From Nakamurella multipartita DSM 44233 (GTDB lineage Bacteria > Actinomycetota > Actinomycetes > Mycobacteriales > Nakamurellaceae): DNA of 64,000 nucleotides. The notes under the pieces were generated by a model that saw only the letters and a program-made list of their open reading frames with translations, ran no database searches and had not been told where the DNA came from. A program made the translations under genes and the position numbers. The stretch is from NCBI RefSeq assembly GCF_000024365.1, contig NC_013235.1, forward strand, positions 5,766,001-5,830,000, in the 5' to 3' direction. Below, one piece after another: positions 46,711-57,819 of this stretch (the stretch's first letter is position 1; the number at the start of each line of letters is the position of its first letter).

Positions 46711-49700
46711 ATGAGGCCAGTCTTTCGGCCGGACCAGCGACGGTGTTCGGCGCCGTCCTCCGGTCCGGTCCGGGTGCTGGTCGCCCTGGGGCTGATCGGG
46801 TGGGTGTTGGTGAGCGCGGTGTCCGACCCGCGCCTGGGCCGGGTCGCGGTCGGACTGGCGGCGACGGTGGCCATCGTCGGCGGGGTCATCGCCGGGCTGC
46901 GCGGCGGGCCGGCCCGGGGTTGGTGGTGGGCCTCCGGGGCGATCGCGCTCTGGACCGTCGGGGACATGATCTGGTGGGCCGATTCGGCGGCCGACCAGGC
47001 ACCGGGCATTGTCGCCACCGTCGGCCTCTTCGGGTACGCCGGCCCGGTCCTGGTCGCGGCCTGGGTGCTCGACGGCGCGGCCGAGCGGCCGATGACCTTC
47101 ATCCGGCAGGTGCTGGACGGCCTCATCGTCGGCGGCTCGGTCCTGTTCGCCGCGTGGGTGCTGCTGATGCATCTCGCGGGCGGCCGAACCGGCTCCGAGC
47201 AGGGGCGATGGGCGGCCCTACTGACCCAGACGGCACTGGCCGCGGCCCTGGCCACCACCCTGGTGATGATCGGGTTGACCTACGCCGAGGGGGCCCGGAG
47301 GCCCTGGCTGCTGGCGGCCGGCGGCCTGGGCCTGCTCGCGCTGACCAGCGCGGTGGCGTTGACCAACCCGGCGACCTGGCCGCTGGCCGCCGGGTCGGTG
47401 GCCGCGCTGCTGCTGCTCGCCGCGGCCACCTGGCGTGATCCCGGGCCGCAGGGGCGACGACCCCGGGCCGTCCTGACCCCGGCCCAGGAGCTCATTCCCA
47501 ACGCGGCCGTCGTGGTGATCCTGGTGGCCGCCGTCGTCGGCGACATCGTCCGCCGCCCGCCACTGATCGTCGCCACCCTGGTCCTGTTGTCCATGGTGGC
47601 CGGCCGGCGGCTGCTGATCAGCCAGGAAAAGCACGCACACGCGACGACCCTGGATCGAGACCTGACCCGGAGCATGGCCGAACTCGACGACGTCCAGTCG
47701 CTGCTGCAGCGAGCCTTCGAGGACTCGTTGACCGGCGGATTGTGGACCTCTATCGACGGTCGAATCCACCGGGCGAACCCTGCCTACTGCCGAATGCTCG
47801 GCCGCCCGGAGTCGGACCTGGTCGGCACTCGCTTGCCCACGTGGGTCGACCCGGCGAGTGCCGCACGGGCTGAGGAGATGTTCACCCGAGTGGGCACCAT
47901 CGACGGCGCCGGTCTGCCGGTCGAGCTTCGATACCGCAAGCCCGACGGCAAGCCGCTGTGGGCCCAACACACGGCGGCGGTGTTCCGCACCGTCGAAGGC
48001 GCCCCGATCCAGATGGGGGTGCAGGTCATCGACGTGACCGAGGCCCGGATGGCGGCCCGCCGGCAGGCCCATCAGGCCCGCTTCCTGGACGCGATCCTGG
48101 AAAACATCGGTTCCGCGGTCGTGGCCTGCGACGCCCAGGGGCAGGTGAACCTGATCAACTTGTGCACCCGGGAGATGTTCAATCTGCCGCCCGCTCCCTG
48201 GATGCCGCCGCCCGGCATCGAGCAGCCGCCGGTGTACCACGCCGATGGGATCACCCCGATTCCACCCGACGAGCGGCCGCTGAGCCGGTCGCTGCGCGGC
48301 GAGCTGGTCCGCGACGTGGAGACCGTGTTCGGCGAACCGGGCGCGGATCGCCGCATCGTGCTGTCCAGCGCCCACCGCCTCCAGGACGAGGACGGCGCCG
48401 TGCTGGGCGCCGTGCTGGTGATGCACGACGTGACCGAGCGCCGGCGGGTCGAGTCCGCGCTGATCCGGCAGGCCCTGCACGACCCGCTCACCGACCTGGC
48501 CAATCGCGCCCTGCTGGGCGACCGGCTGGATCAGGCGATCGCCCGCCAGCAGCGCCAGCCCGAGCCGTTCGCCCTGCTGCTGCTGGACCTGGACGGATTC
48601 AAACTGGTCAACGACAGCCTGGGTCATCAGGCCGGGGACCAGGTGCTGATCACGGTGGCGACCCGGCTGCGCACGTCCCTGTGGGCCGAGGACACGGTCG
48701 CCCGGTTGGGCGGCGACGAGTTCGCGGTCCTGCTGGAGCGCACCTGCGACAGCCAGGCGCTGGCCATCGCCGAACAGCTCCTGGGAGTGCTGCGGCGACC
48801 GGTCCAGGTGCACGCCCACACCATCACCCCGGACGCGTCGGTGGGGGTGGCCCTGTCCACCGGCGACGACACCGCCGAGTCGATGCTGCGCAACGCCGAC
48901 CTGGCCATGTACGCGGCCAAGGACGCCGGCAAGGGGGTGGTGCAGGTCTACCGCGCCTCGATGCACGAGAGCGTGCTGCAGCGGCTGATCATGGACGCCG
49001 AGCTCCGGCTGGCCATCGACGAGCAGCAGTTCAGCGTGCACTACCAGCCGATCATCTCGCTGATCTCCGGGCAGCTGCGCGGGTTCGAGGCGCTGCTGCG
49101 CTGGCAGCACCCGGTCCGCGGCGATATCCCGCCCAGCAGCTTCATCCCGCTGGCCGAGTCCTCCGGACTGATCGTGCCGCTGGGCGGGTGGGTGCTGCGG
49201 GAGGCCTGCAGCCAGGCGGCGCGGTGGCGGCGGCTGTTCCCCCCGACACGATCCCTGACCATGTCGGTCAACCTGTCGGTGCGCCAGATCCAGGAGCCCA
49301 CTCTGGTGGCGACCGTGCTCGAGGCCCTCACCGATGCCGGGCTCGAGCCCGGGGATCTACAGCTGGAGATCACCGAGAGCACGCTGGATCAGCGCAACCT
49401 GATCCTGGGCGTGCTGCACGAGTTGCACGACAAGGGGATCAAGCTGGCCATCGACGACTTCGGCACCGGGTACTCGTCACTGAGCCGGCTGCACACGCTG
49501 CCGGTGGACCGGGTCAAGATCGACCGGTCGTTCATCGAGTTGCTGGCCGGTTCGAATCCGGCACCGCTGGTCGCCGCGACCGTGGCCATGGCGCACAGCC
49601 TGGGCATGCAGACGACCGCCGAGGGCATCGAGTCGGCCGACCAACTGCCCATGCTCCGGATGTACGGGTGCGACGACGGGCAGGGCTACTACTTGGGCCG

Positions 49701-49788
49701 GCCGATGTCCGCCGAGGCCGCGACCGCGCTGATCCACACCCAGCTCCGGCGGGAGAGCGCGGACTCGTGGCCGCCGGCCGCCCGTTGA
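46711..49788 (+). CDS. Membrane PAS-GGDEF-EAL protein (c-di-GMP turnover)
   Basis: About 1025 residues. An N-terminal sensor of roughly eight to ten helices (about 15-310) is followed by two PAS-like domains (about 330-445 and 455-570). A GGDEF diguanylate cyclase comes next (LTDLANRALLGDRLDQAIAR, RLGGDEFAVLLE intact), then an EAL phosphodiesterase (VHYQPIISL, GFEALLRWQHP, DDFGTGYSSLSRLHTLP, DRSFI). Both catalytic signatures look active, so net activity depends on the sensor. ATG 46711 is preferred because it has a ribosome site; ATG 46669 extends it by 14 residues without one. No sensor ligand can be inferred. Confidence 0.9.
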   Translation: MRPVFRPDQRRCSAPSSGPVRVLVALGLIGWVLVSAVSDPRLGRVAVGLAATVAIVGGVIAGLRGGPARGWWWASGAIALWTVGDMIWWADSAADQAPGIVATVGLFGYAGPVLVAAWVLDGAAERPMTFIRQVLDGLIVGGSVLFAAWVLLMHLAGGRTGSEQGRWAALLTQTALAAALATTLVMIGLTYAEGARRPWLLAAGGLGLLALTSAVALTNPATWPLAAGSVAALLLLAAATWRDPGPQGRRPRAVLTPAQELIPNAAVVVILVAAVVGDIVRRPPLIVATLVLLSMVAGRRLLISQEKHAHATTLDRDLTRSMAELDDVQSLLQRAFEDSLTGGLWTSIDGRIHRANPAYCRMLGRPESDLVGTRLPTWVDPASAARAEEMFTRVGTIDGAGLPVELRYRKPDGKPLWAQHTAAVFRTVEGAPIQMGVQVIDVTEARMAARRQAHQARFLDAILENIGSAVVACDAQGQVNLINLCTREMFNLPPAPWMPPPGIEQPPVYHADGITPIPPDERPLSRSLRGELVRDVETVFGEPGADRRIVLSSAHRLQDEDGAVLGAVLVMHDVTERRRVESALIRQALHDPLTDLANRALLGDRLDQAIARQQRQPEPFALLLLDLDGFKLVNDSLGHQAGDQVLITVATRLRTSLWAEDTVARLGGDEFAVLLERTCDSQALAIAEQLLGVLRRPVQVHAHTITPDASVGVALSTGDDTAESMLRNADLAMYAAKDAGKGVVQVYRASMHESVLQRLIMDAELRLAIDEQQFSVHYQPIISLISGQLRGFEALLRWQHPVRGDIPPSSFIPLAESSGLIVPLGGWVLREACSQAARWRRLFPPTRSLTMSVNLSVRQIQEPTLVATVLEALTDAGLEPGDLQLEITESTLDQRNLILGVLHELHDKGIKLAIDDFGTGYSSLSRLHTLPVDRVKIDRSFIELLAGSNPAPLVAATVAMAHSLGMQTTAEGIESADQLPMLRMYGCDDGQGYYLGRPMSAEAATALIHTQLRRESADSWPPAAR

Positions 49789-49824
49789 CGGCCGGTTCGA
49801 CCACCGCCACGCGGCAGTGCGCGA

Positions 49825-50295
49825 TCAGCGCCGGGGGCGGCGCCAGGCCACCAGGGCCGTGCTCGGCTGCTGCCAGGGCACCACGTCCCGGCGCAGGCCG
49901 GCGATCGCGTTGGCGGCGGCGTTGGTGGCGTCGAGCCGCGCGTTGAGCAAGGCGTCCTGCAGATCGGCGATCTGGTCGCTCATCTCGGCGATCCGCAAGC
50001 GCAACGCGTCGACCTGCGCCTCCAGCTCGATGATCCGCCGGATGCCGGCGCGGTTGACGCCCTCGTCCTGACTGAGCCGCTGCACCTCACGCAGCAGCTC
50101 GATGTCGCGGTGCGAGTAACGCCGACCGCCGCCGGCGGTCCGGCCGGGCGACACCAGACCCTCGCGGTCGTAGGACCGCAGGGTCTGGGCGTGCATCCCG
50201 GCCAGTTGCGCCGCCACCGAGATGACGAACAGCGGCGCATCCATCTCGAATCCCGGGCCCGACCGGTCGGCCCCGCCCGCCCGCGACCCGGTCAT
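49825..50295 (-). CDS. hspR: Heat-shock repressor HspR
   Basis: MerR-family repressor of heat-shock genes, 156 residues. The HTH reads [32 protein letters not shown], then [20 protein letters not shown] and a C-terminal coiled coil, ending in [10 protein letters not shown] like characterised HspRs. HspR binds HAIR sites with DnaK as co-repressor. It is last in dnaK-grpE-dnaJ-hspR; its start overlaps the dnaJ stop by four bases, fixing the ATG at 50295. Targets visible here are HAIRs before dnaK and clpB. Confidence 0.95.
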   Translation of the reverse strand: MTGSRAGGADRSGPGFEMDAPLFVISVAAQLAGMHAQTLRSYDREGLVSPGRTAGGGRRYSHRDIELLREVQRLSQDEGVNRAGIRRIIELEAQVDALRLRIAEMSDQIADLQDALLNARLDATNAAANAIAGLRRDVVPWQQPSTALVAWRRPRR

Positions 50296-51506
50296 GACGA
50301 GCTACCGGCCGCGGCGCCGTCCCGGGACCGCAGGGCCCGGGTGATGGCCTCACGCGGATCGGCCGTCTGCGCCTTGGCGAACTCCTCCAGCGCGGCCTTC
50401 GCCTCGCTCGAGAGCTTCTGCGGCACCGCCACCTCCACCGTGACGATCAGGTCGCCGGTGACGCCCTTGCGGGTCACCCCGGCTCCCTTGACCCGGAACT
50501 TGCGGCCGTTGCCGGTGCCCGCCGGAACCCGCAGACTGACCGACCCGGACAGGGTCGGCACGGTCAGCGTGGTGCCCAGGGCCAGTTCGGGGAAGGTGAC
50601 CGGCACGGTCAGGGTCAGGTTGTCGCCGTTGCGGCCGAACAGCTCGTGCCCGGAGACGTGCACGACCACGTACAGGTCGCCGTTCGGGCCACCGCCGGCA
50701 CCGGGCTCACCCTTGCCGGCCAGCTTGATCCGCTGACCGTCCGACACCCCGGCCGGGATGCGGGTGGTCAGCCGGCGGGTCTGCAGCACGGTCCGCTCGC
50801 CGTGACAGGTCGGGCACGGGTCGTCGATGATCGACCCCGTCCCGTGGCAGTTGGCGCACGGTTCGGAGAAGGCGAACGAGCCCTGGTTGCGGGTGGTCAG
50901 ACCGGATCCGTGGCACACCGGGCACTCCCGCGGGGCGGTTCCCGGCTTGGCGCCGATGCCGTGGCAGGTGGGACAGGTCGCCCGCTCGGTCAGCCCGAGC
51001 GGCACCGTCACCCCGTTGACCGCGTCGGCGAACCCGATCCGCACCTCGGTCTCCAGGTCCGCGCCCTTCTGGGCCCGTACCCGACCGGTGCCGGGACCGG
51101 TGCCGCCACCCCGGTTGAACAGGCCGCCGAACAAATCGCCGAACCCGCCCAGCCCGCCGTCCGCCCCGCCCTGCGAGGCGTTGCGGAACAGGTCGCTCAT
51201 GTCGAAGCCGCCGGTCCCACCACCGGCCCCCGGACCCGCTCCGCCGCCGAAGCCGCGGAACGCGCCGGAAGCCATCAGGTTGCGGGCCTCGTCGTACTCC
51301 TTGCGCTTGGCCGGATCCGAGAGCACGTCGTAGGCCTCGGAGACCGCCTTGAAGCGCTCCTCGGCCTGCTTGTTGCCCGGATTCTTGTCCGGGTGCAGGT
51401 CCCGGGCGAGCTTGCGGTAGGCCTTCTTGATCTCATCCCCGGACGCGGTCTTGACCACGCCCAGTTCCTTGTAGAAGTCCTTCTCGTAGTAATCCTTGGC
51501 GCTCAC
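50292..51506 (-). CDS. dnaJ: Chaperone DnaJ
   Basis: Hsp40 co-chaperone of 404 residues, class A. The J domain has [12 protein letters not shown] with the HPD triad. A Gly/Phe-rich linker contains a long Gly-rich stretch (about 80-130). Four zinc-finger CxxCxGxG units follow ([32 protein letters not shown], the last lacking the final Gly). The C-terminal client-binding domains end with an Ala/Arg-rich tail. It stimulates DnaK ATPase and delivers clients. It is in the dnaK operon and overlaps hspR by four bases. Confidence 0.96.
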   Translation of the reverse strand: MSAKDYYEKDFYKELGVVKTASGDEIKKAYRKLARDLHPDKNPGNKQAEERFKAVSEAYDVLSDPAKRKEYDEARNLMASGAFRGFGGGAGPGAGGGTGGFDMSDLFRNASQGGADGGLGGFGDLFGGLFNRGGGTGPGTGRVRAQKGADLETEVRIGFADAVNGVTVPLGLTERATCPTCHGIGAKPGTAPRECPVCHGSGLTTRNQGSFAFSEPCANCHGTGSIIDDPCPTCHGERTVLQTRRLTTRIPAGVSDGQRIKLAGKGEPGAGGGPNGDLYVVVHVSGHELFGRNGDNLTLTVPVTFPELALGTTLTVPTLSGSVSLRVPAGTGNGRKFRVKGAGVTRKGVTGDLIVTVEVAVPQKLSSEAKAALEEFAKAQTADPREAITRALRSRDGAAAGSSS

Positions 51507-51555
51507 CCGGAACCTCCCTTCCTGCGCTTGGCTCTGATCAATCGGTCACCGGAAC

Positions 51556-52250
51556 TCAAGCGGACGCGCCCGCCTCCGGGGATTCCGCCTTCGGGGTCTC
51601 CGCGTCCGCGGCGTGCTCGGGCCCGGTGACGACCACGACCGCCGGCCGCAGCAACTTGCCGCCGAACTCGTAACCGCTGCGGAACACCGTGGTCACCGTG
51701 GGCTCGCTGACCTCGGCCGAGGTACCGAACTGCACGGCCTCGTGCACGGCCGGGTCGAAGTGGTCGCCCACCTTCCCGGTCGTGCTCAGGCCGAGCTTGG
51801 TGACGACCGCGATCAGCTTGTCGGCGACCGCGCCGAAGGAACCGGTCAGATCACCGTGGGCGCGGGCCCGGTCCAGGTCGTCCAGCACGGGCAACAGGTC
51901 GAGCATGACGCCCGACTTGGCCGCCGCCGCCTGGACCTCGCGGTCCCGATCGACCCGGCGCCGGTAGTTGGCGTACTCGGCGGTCACCCGCTGCAGGTCG
52001 GCGGTCCGCTCGGCCGCCTCCTGCCGGGCCAGGTCCAGCTCGGCCGCGGACAGGTCCACGGACAGCGGCTGGGCCGCCTGGTTCGGATCGGCCGGGTCGG
52101 CCGCCGAGTGGCGTCCGGCCCCTGGGAAGGGGCTGGACGCCTGGCCGGCCGGGCCGGCGGCGGGCTCGCGCACCGCCCCGGTGGCCGGGTCGACCCGGCG
52201 GTTGTCCCGGATCACCGGCTCCTCGTGCTCGGGGTGCTTGTCGGGTCCGC

Positions 52251-52254
<4 letters not shown>
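51556..52254 (-). CDS. grpE: Nucleotide-exchange factor GrpE
   Basis: 232 residues. A disordered Pro/Ala-rich N terminus (about 1-70) precedes the long dimerising helix ([35 protein letters not shown]) and the C-terminal beta domain ([32 protein letters not shown]). It releases ADP from DnaK. Start overlaps the dnaK stop by four bases. Long low-complexity tails at both ends are typical of actinobacterial GrpE. Confidence 0.95.
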
Positions 52255-54101
<1,847 letters not shown>

Positions 54102-54264
54102 GCAATTTCCTCCTGCACACTGCCCGGTGGAACCCTCCGCCGGGTCTTTCGGTGACGCGGCCCGGTCGGGCCTCGTCGGAACGGCTATCTCTCACTGCGA
54201 TCTATCTGGATCCCTCGGCGAAGATGCCCGCGAAATCGAGACCTGTCAAGTTCGTGTCAAAGGA

Positions 54265-54285
54265 CTTGCGTCTGTTCGACTCAAC
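54265..54285. promoter_or_regulatory. HAIR element (HspR operator) of the dnaK operon
   Basis: CTTGCGT-N7-ACTCAAC, matching CTTGAGT-N7-ACTCAAG at 12 of 14 positions. On the dnaK strand it is followed by two TTGACA hexamers (54255-54260 and 54244-54249), so it sits at or just before the promoter. Confidence 0.8.
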
Positions 54286-54486
54286 TTTACTGCACGGTCC
54301 AACCGAAGGGTCGTTGGATCTATTCCGTTGGCGACCCTCACATCGGACTCCCATGGCCGGGTCCCGCTCGCCGGGGCAGCGCGCCCCTTCCATCCGGCAA
54401 CACCCTCGCCCGACCGACAGCGCTCGGCCGGCCGGACGCCGCCTCGACGACCGTTGACATCGCCCGATCTCCCGCGCTACTGTAGT

Positions 54487-54516
54487 CAACCGATCAGTTG
54501 ATAAAGAGATCGGTTG
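54487..54516. promoter_or_regulatory. ArsR operator candidate with inverted and direct repeats
   Basis: CAACCGATC-N12-GATCGGTTG, perfect nine-base arms. Inside the same segment a 15-base unit GATC(A/G)GTTGA(T/C)AAAG is directly repeated. It immediately precedes the ArsR gene start, suiting autorepression. Confidence 0.55.
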
Positions 54517-54521
54517 ACAAA

Positions 54522-54878
54522 GTGATCGTGGATCCCTCCTCGGACGACCGGCTGGACCGGGCCTTCATGGCCCTGGCCGACCCCGTCCGGCGGCGGATGA
54601 TCGCCCGGCTCTCCCGCGGGCCGGCCACGGTCAATGAACTGGCCGAGCCGTTCGCCATCACCAAACAGGCTGTGTCCAAACACATTCAGGTGTTGGAGCA
54701 GGCCGGACTGGTGACCCGCACGCGGGAGGCGCAACGCCGGCCGGTGCACCTGAACGCCGCCCAACTGGAGGCGCTCACCGCCTGGATCGACCGCTACCGG
54801 CTGATCCACGAACAGCAGTTCCGCAGCCTGGACGCGCTCCTGGCGCGATCCGAGCCCGAGAGGAAGGACGAACCATGA
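54522..54878 (+). CDS. ArsR-family repressor of the SRPBCC/VOC cluster
   Basis: 118 residues, winged helix. Core: FMALADPVRRRMIARLSRGP, ATVNELAEPFAITKQAVSKHIQVLEQAGLV with recognition helix ITKQAVSKHIQ; wing TREAQRRPVHL. No Cys or His cluster typical of metal sensors, so it belongs to the ArsR group paired with AHSA1 proteins. The start is uncertain: GTG 54522, GTG 54528 or TTG 54498 are possible, and the last would lie inside the palindrome. Its stop overlaps the SRPBCC start by four bases. Confidence 0.8.
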   Translation: MIVDPSSDDRLDRAFMALADPVRRRMIARLSRGPATVNELAEPFAITKQAVSKHIQVLEQAGLVTRTREAQRRPVHLNAAQLEALTAWIDRYRLIHEQQFRSLDALLARSEPERKDEP

Positions 54879-55375
54879 CCGCCCCCAGGACAACCTCAGC
54901 CACCCACCCGGTGACCATCGACGCCCCCGAAGGGGTGCCGTTCATCGACATCGTGCGCGAGTTCGACGCGCCGGTCGCCGCCCTGTTCCGCGCCCATGCC
55001 GAGCCGGACCTGGTCAAGCAGTGGCTCGGCCCGAACGGTTACGAGATGGATGTCGAGCGGTGGGACTTCCGCAGCGGCGGCGGTTACCGGTACACCCACA
55101 CCGACGGCAAGGGCGGCGAGTACCGCTTCCGCGGGGTGTTCCACGTGGTCCGGGAGAACGACTTCGCCATCCAGACCTTCGAGTACGAGGGGTTCCCGGA
55201 CGTCGTCGCCATCGAGTCAATGACCTTCACCGACCTGGGGGGCGGCCGCGCCCGGCTGTCCATCCACAGCGTGTACCCGACCCTGGAGGCCCGGGACGGA
55301 ATGGTGGCCAGCGGGATGGAGACCGGACTGGTCGAGGGCTACGCCCGCCTGGACACCGTCGCCGCCGGCCTGTAG
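54875..55375 (+). CDS. SRPBCC/AHSA1-domain protein
   Basis: 166 residues, START/Bet v1-like fold for hydrophobic ligands. IVREFDAPVAALFRAHAEPD starts the domain, WLGPNGYEMDVERWDFRSGG follows and YRYTHTDGKGGEYRFRGVFH is characteristic. A C-terminal helix EARDGMVASGMETGLVEGYA seals the cavity. ArsR-AHSA1 pairs are widespread; the ligand is unknown. Translation coupled to the arsR gene by the ATGA overlap. Two VOC genes follow. Confidence 0.86.
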   Translation: MTAPRTTSATHPVTIDAPEGVPFIDIVREFDAPVAALFRAHAEPDLVKQWLGPNGYEMDVERWDFRSGGGYRYTHTDGKGGEYRFRGVFHVVRENDFAIQTFEYEGFPDVVAIESMTFTDLGGGRARLSIHSVYPTLEARDGMVASGMETGLVEGYARLDTVAAGL

Positions 55376-55469
55376 TCCTCCCACTCCCGCACGACCCCTG
55401 CCACACCCGAGCAGCCGTACCCGAGCAGCCGTCCCCAGCAGCCGCACCCCAGAAGCAAGGAGCACCACC

Positions 55470-55910
55470 ATGGATTGGACCCTCGAGGTCGTCGTCCTGC
55501 CGGTCGCCGACATCGGTCGGGCGATCGCGTTCTACCGGGACAAGATCGGTTTCCACCTGGACCACGACACCACCAACGAGTGGATGCACGTGGCCCAGCT
55601 AACCCCGCCCGGATCGGGCTGCTCGATCGTGGTCGGCGATCTGCCGGCCCAGAACCAGATGGCGCCCGGCTCGATGCGCGGCCTGCATCTGGTGGTCGCC
55701 GACGCCGCCGCGGCCCGGGCCGAGCTGGTCGGCCGCGGGGTGGAGTGCGACGAGATCACCTCGTTCGACGAGCGGGACGGCGGGACGTTCTTCGGCTTCG
55801 CCGATCCCGACGGCAACACCTGGGCGGTGCAGCAGATCAAGGCCCGCGCCGCCAAACCCCTGATTCCGCACGACGCCCGCTCTCGCTTTGGCGAAGGAAT
55901 GGAGATCTGA
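55470..55910 (+). CDS. VOC-family protein (glyoxalase/bleomycin-resistance fold)
   Basis: 146 residues with two beta-alpha-beta-beta-beta modules: WTLEVVVLPVADIGRAIAFY, FHLDHDTTNEWMHVAQLTPP and MRGLHLVVADAAAARAELVG, FFGFADPDGNTWAVQQIK. The DPDGN end motif is classic. Metal-ligand His/Glu positions are only partly evident, so it may be a binding protein or an enzyme of unknown reaction. AAGGAG precedes the ATG. It is followed one base after its stop by another VOC gene. Confidence 0.85.
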   Translation: MDWTLEVVVLPVADIGRAIAFYRDKIGFHLDHDTTNEWMHVAQLTPPGSGCSIVVGDLPAQNQMAPGSMRGLHLVVADAAAARAELVGRGVECDEITSFDERDGGTFFGFADPDGNTWAVQQIKARAAKPLIPHDARSRFGEGMEI

Positions 55911-55911
55911 C

Positions 55912-56391
55912 ATGCCCGCGACCATCCCCTGCCTGTGGTTCGACGGCCAGGCCGAGCCGGCCGCCCGGCTCTACACCGAGGTCTTCCCGAACTCGACCAT
56001 CGACGGCATCACCCACTACGGCCCGGACACCCCGGGCACCGAGGGCGCCGTGCTGACCGTCGAGTTCACCCTGGACGGCACCCGGTACATCGGCTTGAAC
56101 GGCGGGCCGCAGTTCACGTTCTCCGAGGCCATCTCGTTCCAGATCATGTGCGCCGATCAGGCTGAGGTCGACCACTACTGGTACCGGCTGTCCGAGGGCG
56201 GCTACCAGGACCAGTGCGGTTGGCTCAAGGACCGGTTCGGCCTGTCCTGGCAGGTGGTGCCGACCCGGTTGACCGAGCTGCTGCAGGATCCGGACCCGGC
56301 CCGGGCCAACCGGGCCATGCAGGCCATGTTGACCATGCGCCGGATCGACATCGCCGCACTGGAGGCCGCCGCGGACGCCGAACCGGCCTGA
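55912..56391 (+). CDS. VOC-family protein, PhnB/3-demethylubiquinone-like
   Basis: 159 residues. TIPCLWFDGQAEPAARLYTE, FPNSTIDGITHYGPD, FTLDGTRYIGLNGGPQFTFSEAISFQIMC and the tail WQVVPTRLTELLQDPDPARA are hallmarks of the PhnB-like VOC group (YdhR/SnoK type). These are often annotated 3-demethylubiquinone-9 3-methyltransferase, which is not supported for actinobacteria. The chosen ATG follows GGAG and starts one base after the preceding stop; a longer frame at 55888 overlaps that gene. Confidence 0.87.
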   Translation: MPATIPCLWFDGQAEPAARLYTEVFPNSTIDGITHYGPDTPGTEGAVLTVEFTLDGTRYIGLNGGPQFTFSEAISFQIMCADQAEVDHYWYRLSEGGYQDQCGWLKDRFGLSWQVVPTRLTELLQDPDPARANRAMQAMLTMRRIDIAALEAAADAEPA

Positions 56392-56414
56392 GCCCGCGTC
56401 GTACCATCCCGGGC

Positions 56415-57803
56415 ATGACGAGCGTGCTGCTGACGGCCCTGGATCGGGTCCTGCCGGCCGACCGGATCACCAGCGATCCCGACGTGCTGCGCGCGCTGTC
56501 CAGCGACGAGGCTGAGTGGGCTCCGGTCGGCGCGGCGACGGCCGCGGTCCGGGCCCGCGCCGAGTCCGAGGTCCAGGCCGCGGTCCGGGTGGCCGCCGAG
56601 CTGGGCACGCCGATCGTCGCCCGCGGGGCCGGCACCGGACTATCCGGTGGGGCCAACGCGGTCGACGGCTGCCTGTTGCTGGACCTGTCCCGGATGAACG
56701 CCGTCGTTCAGATCAACCCCGACGATCTGACCTGCGTGGTGCAGCCGGGCGTGGTCAACAACGATCTGAAGGCGGCCGTGGCCGAGCACGGGCTCTGGTA
56801 CCCGCCGGACCCGGCCAGCGCCCCCTGGTCCACCATCGGCGGCAACACCGCCACCAACGCCGGCGGCTTGTGCTGCCTGAAGTACGGGGTGACCCGCGAT
56901 TACGTACTCGGCCTGCGCGCGGTGGTTGGCGGCCCGGCCGGGTACGGCACCGCGGTGTGGCTGGGACGGCGCACCGCCAAGGGCGTGGCCGGCTACGACA
57001 TCGCCGGCCTGATGGTCGGTTCCGAAGGCACGCTGGGCGTCATCACCGAGATCACCCTGCGGCTACGGCCCGCGCCCGTCGGGGTGCCCCGGACCATCGT
57101 GGGTGCCTTCACCACCCTGGTCGACGCCGGCCGGGCCGTCGCGCTGGTCACCCGGCTCGGGCTGACCCCGTCGGCCCTGGAGCTGCTGGACCGCACCTGC
57201 CTGAACGCGGCGCGGGACTGGAAGAATCTGGACGTCGAGGCCGACGCGGCGGTGCTGTTGCTGGCCCGGGTCGACACCCCCGGCGACAGCGGCGAGGCCG
57301 AGGCCGCGGCCGTGGCCGACGCGTTCGAGCGCAGCGGGGCCCTGTGGGCGGCGCTGTCCACCGACGACGTGGAGGCCGAGGCGCTGTTCGAGGCCCGTCG
57401 CCTGGCCTACCCGGCCCTGGAGCGGCTCGGGCCGGTGCTCACCGAGGACATCTGCGTGCCGCGGTCCAAGGTGCCGGACATGCTGGCCGCGATCGAACGG
57501 ATCGCCGCGGAGCATCGTGTGCAGATCGCCACCATCGCCCACGCCGGCGACGGCAACCTGCATCCGCTGATGCTGTCCGAACCCGGCGACGACGCCGCCC
57601 GGATCCGCGCCCAGCAGGCGTTCGAGCAGATGCTCGACGCGGCCATCGGTTTCGGCGGCACCGTGACCGCCGAGCATGGCGTCGGGCTGCTCAAGCGGGG
57701 CGGGCTGCGCCGCGAACTGGACCCCGGATCGTTGCTGCTGCAACAGGCGATCAAGGACGCGCTCGATCCGCGGCACCTGTTCAACCCGGGCAAGGTCCTC
57801 TGA
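56415..57803 (+). CDS. FAD-binding oxidase, GlcD/D-lactate dehydrogenase-like
   Basis: 462 residues oxidising a 2-hydroxy acid such as glycolate or D-lactate. The PP-loop FAD domain has VARGAGTGLSGGANAVDGCL, DLSRMNAV and GNTATNAGGLCCLKYGVTRDYV, with VVGGPAGYG and GLMVGSEGTLGVITEI. The C-terminal FAD-oxidase cap has IATIAHAGDGNLHPLML and FGGTVTAEHGVGLLKRGG. It lies next to an LldR-like repressor and L-lactate permease, so D-lactate or glycolate oxidation alongside L-lactate use is plausible. Start ATG 56415; no strong ribosome site. Confidence 0.9.
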   Translation: MTSVLLTALDRVLPADRITSDPDVLRALSSDEAEWAPVGAATAAVRARAESEVQAAVRVAAELGTPIVARGAGTGLSGGANAVDGCLLLDLSRMNAVVQINPDDLTCVVQPGVVNNDLKAAVAEHGLWYPPDPASAPWSTIGGNTATNAGGLCCLKYGVTRDYVLGLRAVVGGPAGYGTAVWLGRRTAKGVAGYDIAGLMVGSEGTLGVITEITLRLRPAPVGVPRTIVGAFTTLVDAGRAVALVTRLGLTPSALELLDRTCLNAARDWKNLDVEADAAVLLLARVDTPGDSGEAEAAAVADAFERSGALWAALSTDDVEAEALFEARRLAYPALERLGPVLTEDICVPRSKVPDMLAAIERIAAEHRVQIATIAHAGDGNLHPLMLSEPGDDAARIRAQQAFEQMLDAAIGFGGTVTAEHGVGLLKRGGLRRELDPGSLLLQQAIKDALDPRHLFNPGKVL

Positions 57804-57819
57804 GTCCGAGCCCGACCCG

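Noticed and set aside
56214-56414. Longer N terminus for the FAD oxidase
   Set aside because: It overlaps the preceding VOC gene and is Arg/Pro-rich; the ATG at 56415 starts the conserved part.
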